A model generated the notes under the pieces. The model saw only the letters and a program-made list of their open reading frames with translations. It made no database searches and was not told the origin of the DNA. The position numbers and the translations under genes were made by a program. Shown here one piece after another: positions 47,470 through 59,259 of a stretch of DNA of 64,000 nt (position 1 is its first letter; each line of letters starts with the position of its first letter). This DNA comes from Isoetes taiwanensis. Lineage: Eukaryota; Streptophyta; Lycopodiopsida; Isoetales; Isoetaceae. The stretch covers positions 18,896,386 through 18,960,385 of the forward strand of contig JAJEKV010000003.1 in NCBI GenBank assembly GCA_021234155.1, given 5' to 3'.

Positions 47470-47600
47470 TGCTCGAAAACCCTTCGGGGCGAAGGTTTTT
47501 TAATCCGCACAGTATTGCTGCACTCCTTCATTAGGTCCTATAGGCCAATTGGTCTCTGTGGACAGTAAAAACCATTCTATTATATTCTATTCTAATGGTA
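47470..47600 (+). mobile_element. Solo LINE 3' end with ATTCT tail
   Basis: Reads GGTTTTTTAATCC ... GGCCAATTGGTCTCTGTGGACA ... (ATTCT)n. The same 3' UTR with the same pentamer tail is at 50590-50720 on the minus strand. It is a very short 5'-truncated insertion. Confidence 0.7.
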
Positions 47601-47681
47601 AGTGCCAAATGTAAATATTTTGGGGGATCTAATCGATTGTCATGGAGATCAACATACTATGCTCTTGTGGGCTTTTACAAA

Positions 47682-47806
47682 CTGTAAGAGCGAGGCGCAA
47701 GGTGAGGTGGTGGGCAAGCTACGGAGGCGGCAAGTCCACTGCTGAGCCTTGCACCAAGCACCGACGGCTCATCCACCACCTCGCCTTGCATCCGTCCTTA
47801 CAGATT
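47682..47806. repeat. Fold-back element
   Basis: CTGTAAGAGCGAGGCGCAAGG ... at the left pairs with ... CCTTGCATCCGTCCTTACAG at the right, with AGGTGGTGG/CCACCACCT inside. It is nearly a full-length palindrome of 125 bases and non-coding. Confidence 0.75.
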
Positions 47807-47837
47807 GTTAAAGCACACAAGGGGATGAATCGTAAAA

Positions 47838-47928
47838 TGGACTTTTGTTGAAATTGCATGCATGTTATAGTAGTATTAATTTATATGAGCTAAAAAAAAT
47901 GTAATTGGTAGTAATTTCAACAAAAGTC
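47838..47928. mobile_element. Tiny MITE-like hairpin
   Basis: ACTTTTGTTGAAATT near 47840 and AATTTCAACAAAAGT ending about 47927 are 15-base exact inverted repeats around an AT-rich 60-base loop. No certain target duplication. Confidence 0.55.
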
Positions 47929-47974
47929 TTTTTTCTCAATCTAATTCTATATAATACTGAGGTATAATCTTTTT

Positions 47975-50450
47975 TCGCACAGCGCACTCTTACCTATGAG
48001 CAGGAGATGCAGGAGCTTGTTTTGGGGGCTGTTAAGCCATCTATTAAGCCTCACCAGCGTGAGATCTTGGAGCAGGAGTTCTCCAGAGAGGATTTAGCGG
48101 CGACATGTATGTGCATGGCCAAGGATAAATGTCCTGGGCTGGATGGCATCCCTGTGGAGTTCTTTCAGACTTATTGGGAGTGGGCTGGTGAGTCGGTGTA
48201 CCAGGTGTATTTTGAGTTGCTGCAGTCTTCTCAAATGGATAGGATCTTGAATACCGCATGCATTTCCTTGATTCCTAAGGTTAAGCAGCCTTCTACAATT
48301 AATGATTGGAGGCCTATCTCCTTGTTGCCCTCTGTGTATAAGATTATTGTGAAAGCCCTGGCAGAGAAGTTGAAGCCGGTGTTGACTTCTTCCATTAGTA
48401 AGGTGCAGTCTGGGTTTGTCCCTGGGAGGAACATTTTGACTAATGTTGCCGCAGCTTATGAGGGTCTTTATTGGGCCAGAACAACAGGTCAAGGCATTGC
48501 CTATCTTAAGCTTGACTTTGCCAAAGCTTACGATAGTGTCCGTTGGGAGTTCTTGTCTACCATGATGTTGGCATTGGGCTGTGGTCCACGCTTTACAGAG
48601 ACAGTCATGAAGCTGCATAGGTCAGCATGGGCTACGGTGGCGTGCCAGGGTGAACTCTCTGCCTTTTTCTCCTTAGGCAGAGGGGTGCGTCAAGGGTGCC
48701 CTTTGGCGCCGTTTTTGTTTACGATTGTGCCCGGGGGATGCACTTATACATAAGGGGGGTATGGCATCTGCGTTCGGAGGGTAGCAAAAAACCCCCCTTG
48801 TATACGCAATTTAAAAAGCAATTTGACCCCTCTGTGTATAGATATTGCTCCAAATTAGTGCCTAAAAACACCCCTAACCCCTAAGTATACGTACGCAAAT
48901 GGCCCAAAAAACACCCCTCCGTTGAACTCTCATGGGTTATACGCTGATCAAAGGTGAATCCCCCAGGCGATTGTGGCGGAGGCACTGTCTCAGTTGTTTT
49001 TGGCTGCAGTGGAGGAGGGAGTGGTGGATGGGCTTCGGATGCAAGATGGTAGCCAGCAGATTATTAACCAGTTTGCCGATGACACTTTCCTCTTCTTGGT
49101 GGCAGAAGAGAGGAATTTGCGGAATGTGAAGGGTTTGTTGGATACTTTCTCCTTGGCCTCAAGCATTCTTCTGAATTGGGGTAAGTGCTCTGCATTATGG
49201 GCCCAGCTGACTCCGCCTCCTCCTTGTTTGGCTCTATTCCCTTGGAAGGTGCTTCCAGGTAATGTGTGTACTAAGCTGTTGGGTATTCCCTTTGGAGGGG
49301 ATGTTTCCATGGGGAGGGTGTGGGATGAGATTTTGCAGGGGTTGCAGAAACACCTCAATTGGTGGAAGGGTAGCAAGTTGTCCATGGTAGGTAGGATCAC
49401 TATTGTCAAGTCAGTACTTTGTAGCACTCATATGTATACAGCATCTGCGATGCTAGCTCATGAGGGTAAGATACAGGCTTTAGATAAGATTGTTCGAAAT
49501 TTTGTGTGGGGCGGGGATGATGAAGGGGCAGTTGTTAAAGTGGCTTGGTGGAAGTGTCTCCGCCCCCGGAGGATGGAGGCTTGGCCATTCTGGATTTGGC
49601 GCTGCATAGTAAGGTGTTGGTCTCCAAGTTTTGGAGCATTCTGCAGGATGGAGCTTCTTCTCCTGGTGCGGCGCTGTTGTTGCAGTCTCTTCGCCATTGT
49701 GCGGCATTTGGGAAGCCGTTTGTGCATGTGGAGTTGCCCTGGGCACTGTTGTATGGTCTCCGGCCTTTCCCACATGCATCCGCTTTTCTCACAGGAGTGT
49801 TGCGGGCTTGGGATCATGTGTGTGTGCTCTTCCAGCTAGATTATGCCTCAGTTTATCACCACTCTTCTCCTTTCTTGTGGGTTCCTCTACCCCTGCAAGA
49901 CTTGCCCTTGGCGCCCGCATGCATGCTCTGGACCTTGAGAGCCCGTTGGAGGCGAGCTTTGTGCTCACCTTGGAGGATTGGTAATGGGGTGGTCAGCTAA
50001 CCGTGGGAGTTCTTTTCGAGCTCGCTTTTACCGAGAGGCGTGGACCAGGGCTATCACGGGGAACGTGTGGGGGAGTATTCCGCTACACATACCTATAGTC
50101 CCTCGGGGATGATGTGGTGGTGCAGGTTTGGAAGGTTCATCCGGTGTTGTGTCTTCTTGCTTTGTGCGGCCTTCTTACCGGGTCTTTGGCTATTCATGAC
50201 ACACCGCCCTTCGGGCAAGTGGTCTCTGTAGCTTCCGGGTTCTCGATGGCTTTCGGTTTGGACGTGGACATGGAGCTCACTTCCCCCAGAAGGTTAGGGT
50301 GCTTCGTGGCGGTGGTGCAATCACAGATCGTGGTGAATGCCCTTGTGAGTCGGTTTAGGCCGGGTGTGAGCCCCCTCTCTGCCCTTGTTGTGGCCTTCAT
50401 CGTGAGACTGTGGAGCATTGTCTTCCCCCCCCCAAAAAAAAAAAAAAAAA
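47975..50450 (+). mobile_element. L1-type LINE (family B), 5'-truncated, with poly(A)
   Basis: Plus-strand frames read DKCPGLDGIPVEFF, KLDFAKAYDSVRWEFL, RGVRQGCPLAPFLF, then (after a 236-bp insert) AEALSQLFLAAVEEGVVDGL and FADDTFLFLVAEERN. The reverse transcriptase catalytic YxDD box is therefore present as FADD. A frameshift near 49560 leads to ALLYGLRPFPHASAF, and more shifts reach the zf-RVT region (PLCPCCGL region near 50380). It stops inside that region, followed by a C run and A18 at about 50433-50450. A sister fragment at 62288-63100 carries the sequence further. Confidence 0.92.
48730..48965. mobile_element. MITE inserted in the family B LINE
   Basis: A 236-bp insert interrupts the reverse transcriptase frame. 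Its ends are CCCGGGGGATGCAC and GGTGAATCCCCCAGG, imperfect inverted repeats. It is flanked by CGATTGTG on both sides (8-bp target duplication), which fits hAT-like elements. It carries repeated AACACCCCT words resembling the spacer near 18325. Confidence 0.8.
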
Positions 50451-50589
50451 GTGAAGATGCTCAAGTTGCCACTAGTAGAGTCATAGAGATGGATGGATGG
50501 CTAAGAAAGGCTTAAATGAAATAGGAAGCTAAAATTAAACATGCATGTCCACAAAAAGGGGCCCATGGTCCAAATCGAAGAGGACAAAG

Positions 50590-50870
50590 ATAGAATAGAA
50601 TAGAATAGAGTTTTTATCGTCCAGGGAGACCAATTGGCCCATGGGACCCAAACAGGAGACGCAGCAAGCGTATTATTGTCTGGGTTAAAAAACCTCCTCC
50701 CCTCCCTAAAGGGTAGATGAGTGCGCAGGTAGCATTGCAGGCCCGCTCCAACATGGGATTTATGTGGCGTTGATAATGTGCCGTCTTGACCTGTTCAATG
50801 GTGCTGGCATCCCATAGCTTACTGAGGAAGCATGCGTCAAGGTACTATCTGAGGGCAAAAAACGAAACCA
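50590..50870 (-). mobile_element. LINE 3' end with ATTCT tail, longer copy
   Basis: The minus strand reads GGTTTTTTAACCC ... GGGCCAATTGGTCTCCCTGG ... AAAAACTCTATTCTATTCT, the same 3' UTR and pentamer tail as 47470-47600. Sequence upstream of it (right-hand side) shows no coding motif I can place. Confidence 0.65.
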
Positions 50871-52170
50871 AAAAATAGGGCTCTCATCGAGGGCCCCTGA
50901 TTGCGAGTCTACTGGCTACATGCGGCCGAACATGCCTAGGCCAGAAATTCTGGCGGAAACTGCCATGTCACCTGAGTAGAGCTCAGATCACGGCCCTGTA
51001 TGATGGTGCCTAGCCCTCGATGCGGCGTCCCTATATCTGCACACGGTTCTGCTATCCTGCACTGGTACAAGGAGATCCAACAAAACACAATGATGGAATT
51101 CTTGCTTCCTGCTTGCTCGTCTCGATCCCTCGAGCCCTCCAAATATTGGTTAGCAGGTGCTGGTCTGGTATGCTAGAGATCCGCTGGAGAAGCTAAGGGA
51201 TGCACAACGCTACTGCATCCAATTGTCTCTATATCGCTAGACCAATTTGATTTTAAATGATTATGCATGCAAAATAAGCCTGAATGATCATTAATGGAGC
51301 TTTAAGCTCGGAATGCAGAGAAAATGTCTGAAGACGGCCCACTCTAGCTGCAAAAGATCTTGCTTCTTAACCTTCTATTTTGGAGTGATCCCTGAATAAC
51401 AACTGATATAAACCCATAATCTGAGATAAGTAACAGCTTTAATGTCCCTACGTCAGATAAACGGTATGTATAATTCCAACAAAAATATCCCTATCAAGTT
51501 CTACGACAAGCATGCATCAACTAAAAATGAGATGTTCGTTTCTCATGCATCAAACCAACTTGAAGAACGTGAAAAGGCTCCGAGATTCCATGAAATATAA
51601 AACAAGGTTGTTATTGGGTATAACAGAACGCACCTTCCACGGCATGAGGGATAAAAGCCCCACCCATAGAGTTGTCGAGATGATCCAACCGTATGACCAG
51701 TATCGGCCTACCCGGGACTCAACTTTGACATCTTCAAGAAGGAACGGGCTATGCCAAGATCTGGCAAAAATACAAGGATCATGCAGATAAACCCAAGGCA
51801 ATGCTTAGCGGAGGGGAGGGAGGGTTTGCCCGATGCCACTATACTGTTGTGAGAAGAATGTCGAATGAGAAGAAACATGAAAAGACCGAATAGATATTGC
51901 TCACTCTATCACAAGAATCTCGATCCTACGGTGTGGATCGATATGCAGTATGCATACAAAAAGGGATTATTGAACCTTAAACAAGGCATATACGAAGGGT
52001 TTTTCTTTTTCTTTTTTTTTTGAAGGATGACAGACAAGCTTTATTTACCAATCAAAATTTTAACAACATAAAATGCGAAGACAGGATTCTAAACTCAGCG
52101 GACTGATTTAAATGAGCACAACCACCTGTCTATGCATAAGAATGAATCTGGAGGTAAGTATGTCAAATTA
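50871..52170. other. Spacer, no recognisable gene
   Basis: Short motif-free open frames only. A TTTTTCTTTTTT tract near 52005-52021 may be a decayed poly(A) tail of the adjoining LINE. Confidence 0.4.
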
Positions 52171-53710
52171 CTACTTTCTTCTCTTGATCAAGAGAAGAAC
52201 AATTATAAGCCATAACAATTTTATTCTGTGTCCATTAAAGAAAAACTCATCTGCAATATCGATTCCTCTAAAGATAAATAGTCTCCTTCTCTTCCAAATC
52301 GACCATAAAAGTAGCCACACACATGACAAAAGGGTCATTTCCGCCATTTGTGTCATGCATCAGGGTAGATAGCGAGTAGAACTTGTAGGTAGATCGAAAC
52401 ATGCTAAATAGGGTTAACAACTAAGACCATGCCTGCCGAAGCTGCTCACACAAGAAAAAACAATGTTCAATATTCACAAACCTTTGCTTATATAAAGGAC
52501 AGAGCTATGAAATCCGATTATCAAATTTATAGACCAGCCTGTTGACTCCGAAGCATCTATGGATCACTTGCAATCTCAAAACTGCCACTTTGGGATGAAG
52601 CAACTTATCCCATACCCATGTCCAAACACTTTTCCACTATGGCTAAGGGACCTGAAGATGCCATCTATTAGATGGCAGCAAGATTTCAGAATGCAAAAAC
52701 AGTTTATACACAGAAGAAGCGCCCTGGCTTGGTACCTGATGGCAATCCCATACAACTACTTCAATTTGTGGGCCAGAATCCTGTGGCAACAATGCAGCAA
52801 TACGAGTCCAAATTACTCAATCCCATCTGTACAATAAGAAATTTGTTCTAAATGCTTTCCATGACATGAGATGACTAGACTCATATCAAGCTGCAATAGT
52901 GCTTATGCCAGTTGCTATCCATCCCCATTGTGCCTTTGGATCAACAAGAACACTTAGAGGCACATTCTCAAGAGTGTCCTGCAAAGGAATCCACCAGCAT
53001 GGAGTAGACAACTGAAGACACACCTCAGGATTGAAATGAAAAAGGGACCTGACAGTGTCTGAAGCAGCAAGCAACTCATTTAGGAAGGCAGAAGTGTTAG
53101 GATATGGATGTATATGATAAAGCAAAGTCTAAGGAAGGAGAGGCTTAATGATGGCCTTATGAAATGGAAGACAACGCTGAATCGACTGCATCAACAACCT
53201 TAGGCCACCAGAATAATCCTTACCAATGAGAATCCTCTGAATAAACTGCGATATCATCACCTTACTTTGGAGGCGAAAATCCAACATTCCAAGACCACTA
53301 GCTGCCTTAGGTTTAATGCACTTCTCCCAAGCTACCTTGACCACAGCTCCTACTTCATTTCCACCCCAAATAAAATTCCTGGCGATACGCACAATCTCCT
53401 CCATCTTACACTAAGGAGCTAATAAAGCAGATGCCATGTAGACATGAATATTACTAAGAGCATTTAGCTATAATAATGATAAGGATAAGAGCATTTATTC
53501 TATTCTATTCTATTCTATTCTATTATAATGATTCTTTTGGGCATGGAAGTTTAGCTGTATTCTGCCAAAATAAGTGTTTTTGCAACCCTGTAATAATTTC
53601 ATCCCAAGCATCTGAAGCGGGGACATGAATTCTAACAGGGATACCAAGCAAATTCGTGGTATTGCCATATATACGAAGGGGTTTTTGCTGACCCCTGCCT
53701 CACACATTGT
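52171..53710 (-). mobile_element. L1-type LINE (copy A2), decayed
   Basis: Collinear with 42300-43720 and clearly the same family: shared LSTPCWWIPLQDT, NFIWGGNEVGAVVKVAWEK and GLGMLDFRLQSKVMISQF. The coding is broken into at least four frames. A short insert ending in (TTCTA)n lies at about 53470-53525. The reverse transcriptase core is missing at the right end. Confidence 0.88.
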
Positions 53711-54730
53711 ATATTCCCTTTACAATGAGTTATGTTCCCAAGCATGGTATGATAGAAAGACAACACTATGGTTAATTAGTGGCATTGATAATTTTTTTGA
53801 CTCTGAATGATCGATTTGCAATTATCAAACCCATTTAGCTCAATTCGATTATCAAACTGGTAACAGGCAGCAACTTGCTAAGTAGGGGTATCAAGTTCTA
53901 TGCAGAAATATGTCATGAGGCTAATCAATTCTCTCTTTAGTTTTATGGCCATGGGGTTAAAAATCACAAATGGCAAATTTGTTGATATCGTCAGAGGGTA
54001 GCACATGCTTGGAGCTAAAAACCTTGTCAAATGATATGCTTTGGCAAAATATTGGATTGTTTGCTCGATATTGTGATATCATCTAGGAATAGAAGCTAAT
54101 AGTGAAGTTGTGATACAATACACAAATAGCAACTAATATGCAAATTATTGTGATATCGTGGATGAGTCATAAATAGAGTGTCCAAGATCCTGCCCATGTG
54201 ATACTATTGTCTACATTAGTGATACCAATCCAACCAATTCGATTCCCTACAAGCTTCTCTCCTCTTCGTAGATATAGCGAAACTCGAAGAGAGCACCGCA
54301 ACCACTTGGTAACTACTGTGCACAAGAGGGGTTAGCAAGTTCTCTTATTCCTGTGATTGACTTCAGAGCTAAGTGCAAGGAGCCTTCAAATTGAGTGTAT
54401 GAACGGCCGTTGTCACCATGCACACATTGACATTGGCAATGTGTACATATGGGTACCAAGTGGTTGCAGTAATATCAAGTTTCGCAGGAGCTTGCAGGGA
54501 ATGGAATGGTTGGATTGGTATTATGCAAAATCACACGAGAAAATGAAAAAGAATGTAGAAGATGGAACATAGTTTTATGTGTACGTAGTATTTGATAACA
54601 TGGACTGCCTTAGCAGGTGGTATAAGCACCATTAACATTAGCAGACCAATTCATATGACTAATGCAATGTTCTTTCATTAAAAATCAATCAAACATTGTT
54701 TTTAGGGAAATGCTCGGCTATCTAATCTAG
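53711..54730. other. Spacer, no recognisable gene
   Basis: AT-rich. A 71-codon plus-strand frame at 54357-54572 carries no motif. Confidence 0.4.
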
Positions 54731-54741
54731 AATTAGAAGGC

Positions 54742-54873
54742 GACGGTGGCATAGTGCTAAGGCCTTGGGTTGGGGTCACCCCACCAGGGATCAAAACCCA
54801 CTAGCTATCATTGGGCGGGAGACGTGGATGGGTGCAAGTCCCACCGACTGTGTCTTCAAAAAAAAAAAAAAAA
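54742..54873 (+). mobile_element. tRNA-derived SINE with target duplication
   Basis: A 132-bp element has an A-box (TGGCATAGTGC, 54747-54757), a B-box (GGATCAAAACC, 54788-54798) and a 3' poly(A) of about 17, flanked by exact 11-bp duplications AATTAGAAGGC (54731-54741 and 54874-54884). This is the full signature of a pol III-transcribed, LINE-mobilised SINE. The intact duplications mean it is relatively young. The poly(A) end implies use of an L1-type partner, fitting the L1-type LINEs nearby. Confidence 0.93.
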
Positions 54874-54884
54874 AATTAGAAGGC

Positions 54885-55599
54885 AAAAACAAAATTAACA
54901 AGGTGTTGTCACACAGTCAGGGTTGCCCCTAGAAAAATGTAAGGAGATAGAAAGTGAAGCAAAGTCAAAGAATTGACAATGAAAATGGTGTGCTAGACAT
55001 AATATGACATCCCCTTTAAATTAAGGAAGAAAATTTGAGTAGATTGAAGCTATGTATGTGGTGATAGTAATGAAGAGAAGCATAAATTGAGAAGTTAATG
55101 TGGAACCCTCTCGGAAGCAAAAGTGATTGTGTTAATATATTGGATGGAGAGAGTGACGTGCAATGAGTAGTATGTGGCGACAAAATCAATGAAAATGATT
55201 AGGGATATTGTTATAAATGCTGACATGTTATGGTATGTTGCAAACTTTCTAGACTAAGTTTATATTAATGGTTATTTTTTTATTCAACTGCATCTCAAAT
55301 GAGCTCCATTCATGTTCTCTTATATCATGAGCAACCTCATGAACAACTTCATCATCACGAGCACCCGCACTAATAACTTCATCAAGACCATGATTTTCCT
55401 CATCATCATGATCATCATTAGCAAAATCATGAGAAATTCAGGGACATCAAGAAGCAGGGGCAAGAATCGGATTATGTTCATCAAGGAGGATAGGGGCAAT
55501 GATAGGAGTAATAGAAGAAGGTCAGTGAAAATATCATCATCCGGGAAAGGGAATTCAACAGGTATTTCACTTTCATGCTGACTATTAGGTTCAAAAAAT
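54885..55599. other. Spacer, possible decayed copia linker
   Basis: Repeated TCATGA and CATCATCA words at 55310-55440 may derive from the acidic linker after the copia integrase. No clear coding frame. Confidence 0.35.
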
Positions 55600-55613
55600 G
55601 TAACATAGAAAGC

Positions 55614-57828
55614 TCACCAAAGTAGCATCACGACTAATGATAACCTTTCGAGAATCAATATCCAAAAAGCGATATGCTTTAGCATTAAAAGAATATCCAA
55701 GGAAAATAGTTTTCTTAGCAACAACACCAATATTTTTTTCTTTTTTTTAGTAGGAATATGAACAAAAGCAGTACAGCCAAAAACACGCAAATTAGCAACA
55801 TTGGGTTTAAGACCAAACCAGGCTTCAAATGGAGTTTTGCCTTTCAGAGAAGAATTCATCAAGCGATTTTGTACATACACAGCAATGATTTTGGGCTGAA
55901 GCTGTTGCCACTGCTGTGTATGTATTGTGCGTTGCATGCCTATTCATTATGGTTTGGATGAATAATGAATAGGCATGCAACACACATCATTCATAATTGT
56001 GTGATTCTTCCTTTCAGCAACACCATTCTGTTGAGGAGAATATAGGTGTTGTGTATTCACGCATAATGGCTGAATCTGCACAAACTTTGTCAAAAGCCAA
56101 AGATTTAAACTCGCTATCATTATCAATTCGCAATCTTTGAATCATGGTTCTAGTTTGAACCTCAACCAGCTTCTTAAATGTAAAAAAAATGGATAGGACA
56201 TTAGATGTTTTGGGAAGAAATTACACGAAGGTATAGCGAGTATAATCAATGAAGAGAAGAAAGTATAGGGCTTTACCAATGGAATCATAGAATGGCTCTC
56301 AAAAGTCAGAATGCACAAGTTTTAAGACACGCATTGTATGATGTCCTTCTACAGAGAATGGGCGGTGATGCTGCTTGCCAAGAGCACAAGCCTCACAAAC
56401 ACCTAGTACACTATGTGTTGACAAAGTGAGACCATCCATGAGATTATCACAGCTCTTGTCTAGAATGACCAAAACGTCGATGCCACAAAGTACTGATATC
56501 ATCACCATGAGATATCACAACATTAGCAAACTCATCATTCAGTTTGAGTTCATAAAGATTGTGTTGGCGAAAAGGAGTGGCAAAAACAAGATTATCTTTC
56601 ATGAAGCGGCAAATACGTCTATCAAACTGAAGAAGGAAGCCAATATGAGTAAGATGAGCAAGAGAAAGAAGATTGTGGTAAAGGTCTGGCACATGTAGAA
56701 CCCTATGCAAAAGCCGCACACCAGAAGATTTGCCAATCTGAAGGGTACCAATGCCTTTGACTGCAAGAGGTCTATTGTCACCAACATAGTCAAATTTCTT
56801 AGCAAGAAGAGGGCGATATTGTATCAACCAATGTTTGTGATGAGTCATGTGTTGAGTAGCACCAGAATCTACAAGCATAGAATCATTAGCTTTAACCACT
56901 TCAATCGCATTATGAACCCAGTGTCCCTCATCTCGTATGCCAAGCAGAAGTTTATGCTCAGTAGCAAATTTTTTGTAATAACATTCTTCTTTAGGATGGC
57001 TAGACTTTTTTAAAATATTTGCAAACAATAGAGCAGTTTCTCTTGGGAGGAGGACCACGACCATAGCCATGGCCACGACCACGCCCATGACTAGAACGAC
57101 CACCATAACCATCAGAATAATTAGCCTGATCATCATCACGAGATCGTTTAGAATGAACCACACGAGTTGTTTCTGTCTGATCTTTGAAAGATTTATGTAG
57201 TTTGGTAGCTCCATCTTTTAGTGAAATATGCACACGATCCAGAGTGACGTTGGCTTTGTTGAGCAAAATTGTACGAACAACGTTGAATTCTTCTGGCAAA
57301 GTTTCCAATAGCACGACAATTTGTTGTTGAGGTGGCATGGCCTCACCAGCAATAGACAAATCATCTACAAGGGTTTCAAACTTGTTAAAGTGCAGGTCAA
57401 AAGAGTCTGTGAGGGTATAATGAAGATTGGCGATATCATTGCGAAGACTATAAATTTCATATACAGTCTTCTACTTATAAACCTTGTCAAGGTAACTCCA
57501 AATCTCAGCAGAGATTTTGACATCCCTAACATCCATCAGTATGGATTCTTTGAGTGCATAAAGTATCAATGTGCCACTTTATCTTTTTCATGCCAACCAG
57601 CCAAAAGTTTCATCCAAGCATCATACTCGGTTCCACTAGTAGCTAGTACTCCAGCATTGGTCAAGGGTTGCGATGGAATACGAATTTTGCCAGTGACATA
57701 ATAAAAAAGCTTATCGCTTTCTAATACTAACTCCATCTTGAGCTTCCATACAGGAAAGCCAGATCTAGAGAAAACATAAAGTGTCTTCGTTCCAGTGAGC
57801 CCACGAAAAATAACAGCGGAAGAACTTG
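55614..57828 (-). pseudogene. Copia gag - protease - integrase remnant
   Basis: Gag is at 57820-57000 (FPVWKLKMELVL, VLLETLPEEFNVV), with a GRGRGHGYGRG basic stretch and a damaged CCHC knuckle (CKYFKKV then HPKEECYYK, split by a frame change near 57005). Protease has the active site in LVDSGATQHMT near 56870. Integrase starts with the GAG-pre region (STLWHRRFGHSRQEL), then CEACALGKQHHRPF, then a gap, and the core's end LMNSSLKGKTPFEAWFGLKP. Stops lie near 57480 and 56440. Confidence 0.88.
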
Positions 57829-57840
57829 GCCCTGATACCA

Positions 57841-58280
57841 TGTTAAGAATGTAAAGAAAGCAGCAAAGAGGAGCTTATGAATGCGATATTTTGCCCACAA
57901 AACAAGATAAAACTTCATTCATATGAGATCAATATTTATACACGAGTATGTGCCTTATTAGGCAAGAGTGCCATATTAAGCAAAGGGGAAAAGGCAAAGG
58001 TGCACCATGTCTCCATTTAAGGAGGAGATTCCAAACAATAAGGACCAACAGTAAAGTAGTATCAAAAAGCTTGAATGCTCCAATCGGAATGGTTGCACGT
58101 TGCAGAAGCTCGTCTCTACCCCAAAGGGCACTTTGGTTATTTTCAATCTTTCAAGGGCATCAATCTGCATGCGAGCACTCCGAACTATCAGACCGTAGCA
58201 TATTCTATCTAACTGACTTTAGCAACTATTGTTGTTTCAGCATCTCTTTTTTATTTTTTCCATATCTCTGATCGTTGACA
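57841..58280 (-). repeat. 5' LTR of the copia element (about 440 bp)
   Basis: On the plus strand it starts TGTTAAGAATG and ends GATCGTTGACA, giving TGTYAA inverted ends. A TATA box (minus TATAAATA) lies at about 57932-57940. Directly next to it (57829-57840) is the primer-binding site TGGTATCAGGGC on the minus strand, matching the 3' end of initiator tRNA-Met except at one position. The outer end is inferred from the terminal motif because no second LTR is present. Confidence 0.7.
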
Positions 58281-59259
58281 TGGCATATTGCTCACACATT
58301 CTGGCCTTAGCACAAATCTCTGCTTCGCACTGCGAACATTCCTAGAATTTTCCTCAAGCCTCACCTCCAGCGTAAGGATTGCCCTTTGGCCAACCCAAAA
58401 GAAGATAGAAAGGCAATCTATAGTGCTTTTTGCAGTTTGTCTATTGCAAAGGCTTTAACATAACACAAAATAAATTTATGAACTTAGCATTCATGACTTT
58501 AATGGTATATTCATATCTAGGGTATTCCATGTCCAGTTCTGAGAAAGCCTGAGTAGAAATATGATTTATTTTAAAGATCGAGGGTGGAAAACGATACAAT
58601 ATTTGGGTTGACTCCTTAAGTTACAACTAAGCCTTGCAAGTAATGCCACATATCTCATGGGCCATGTTGCACATTACTGCAAGGAAAAGAGGCCTTGCAA
58701 ATAAAGGTAGTTATGATGAGAACATGGCAATTTGTGTATGACGTATATAGATGAAGTGTAGTGTAGGGATGATGCCATAGATTGTGGGGTTGTATATTCT
58801 TGGAAATTAGATAGCAAAGTCTATGTGTTTTGAAAAAGTAGGTAACAAGTTTAGATTTGTAATGCCATGTTATGCTAAGCAATGTCATGTATAATAAATT
58901 TTATTGAGTTTTTTGAGATGGGTGGTTGACTTCTTGCAAACCAACTCAAAAATTAAAGGCATCATGCACGGTGTTTAAACTTAATTTGAAGTATGAAACA
59001 ATATCCATTACACGATTTTCAGATAGCCTGCCAATTTTCGGCAAGGTAAAATCAAAGGATGGCACTTAAAAGGCGACATTATTGCAGCTAACATCAGCAG
59101 ATGTTGAGGATTTGCTGAATGTCAATGCAATGAACACACTAGACAAAGACTTTATAATGGCTGGAATCTCTTGTGTGTGATTCCAGCTGGGTAAGATATT
59201 GAGGGAGACTAACGAAACACCTTAATTGTAACTTGTAAGTCAAGCAGTGGTGGCAAGAT
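58281..59259. other. Spacer downstream of the P450 gene
   Basis: Includes the presumed 3' UTR of the P450 gene at the right end. Nothing else recognised. Confidence 0.4.

Larger units (their letters stand above)
55600..58280 (-). mobile_element. Ty1/copia retrotransposon, 3'-truncated
   Basis: On the minus strand the order is 5' LTR, primer-binding site, gag, protease, start of integrase: the front half of a copia element. The reverse transcriptase, RNase H and 3' LTR are missing; homology fades near 55600. Coding is broken into several frames by stops and shifts, so it is inactive. Confidence 0.9.
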
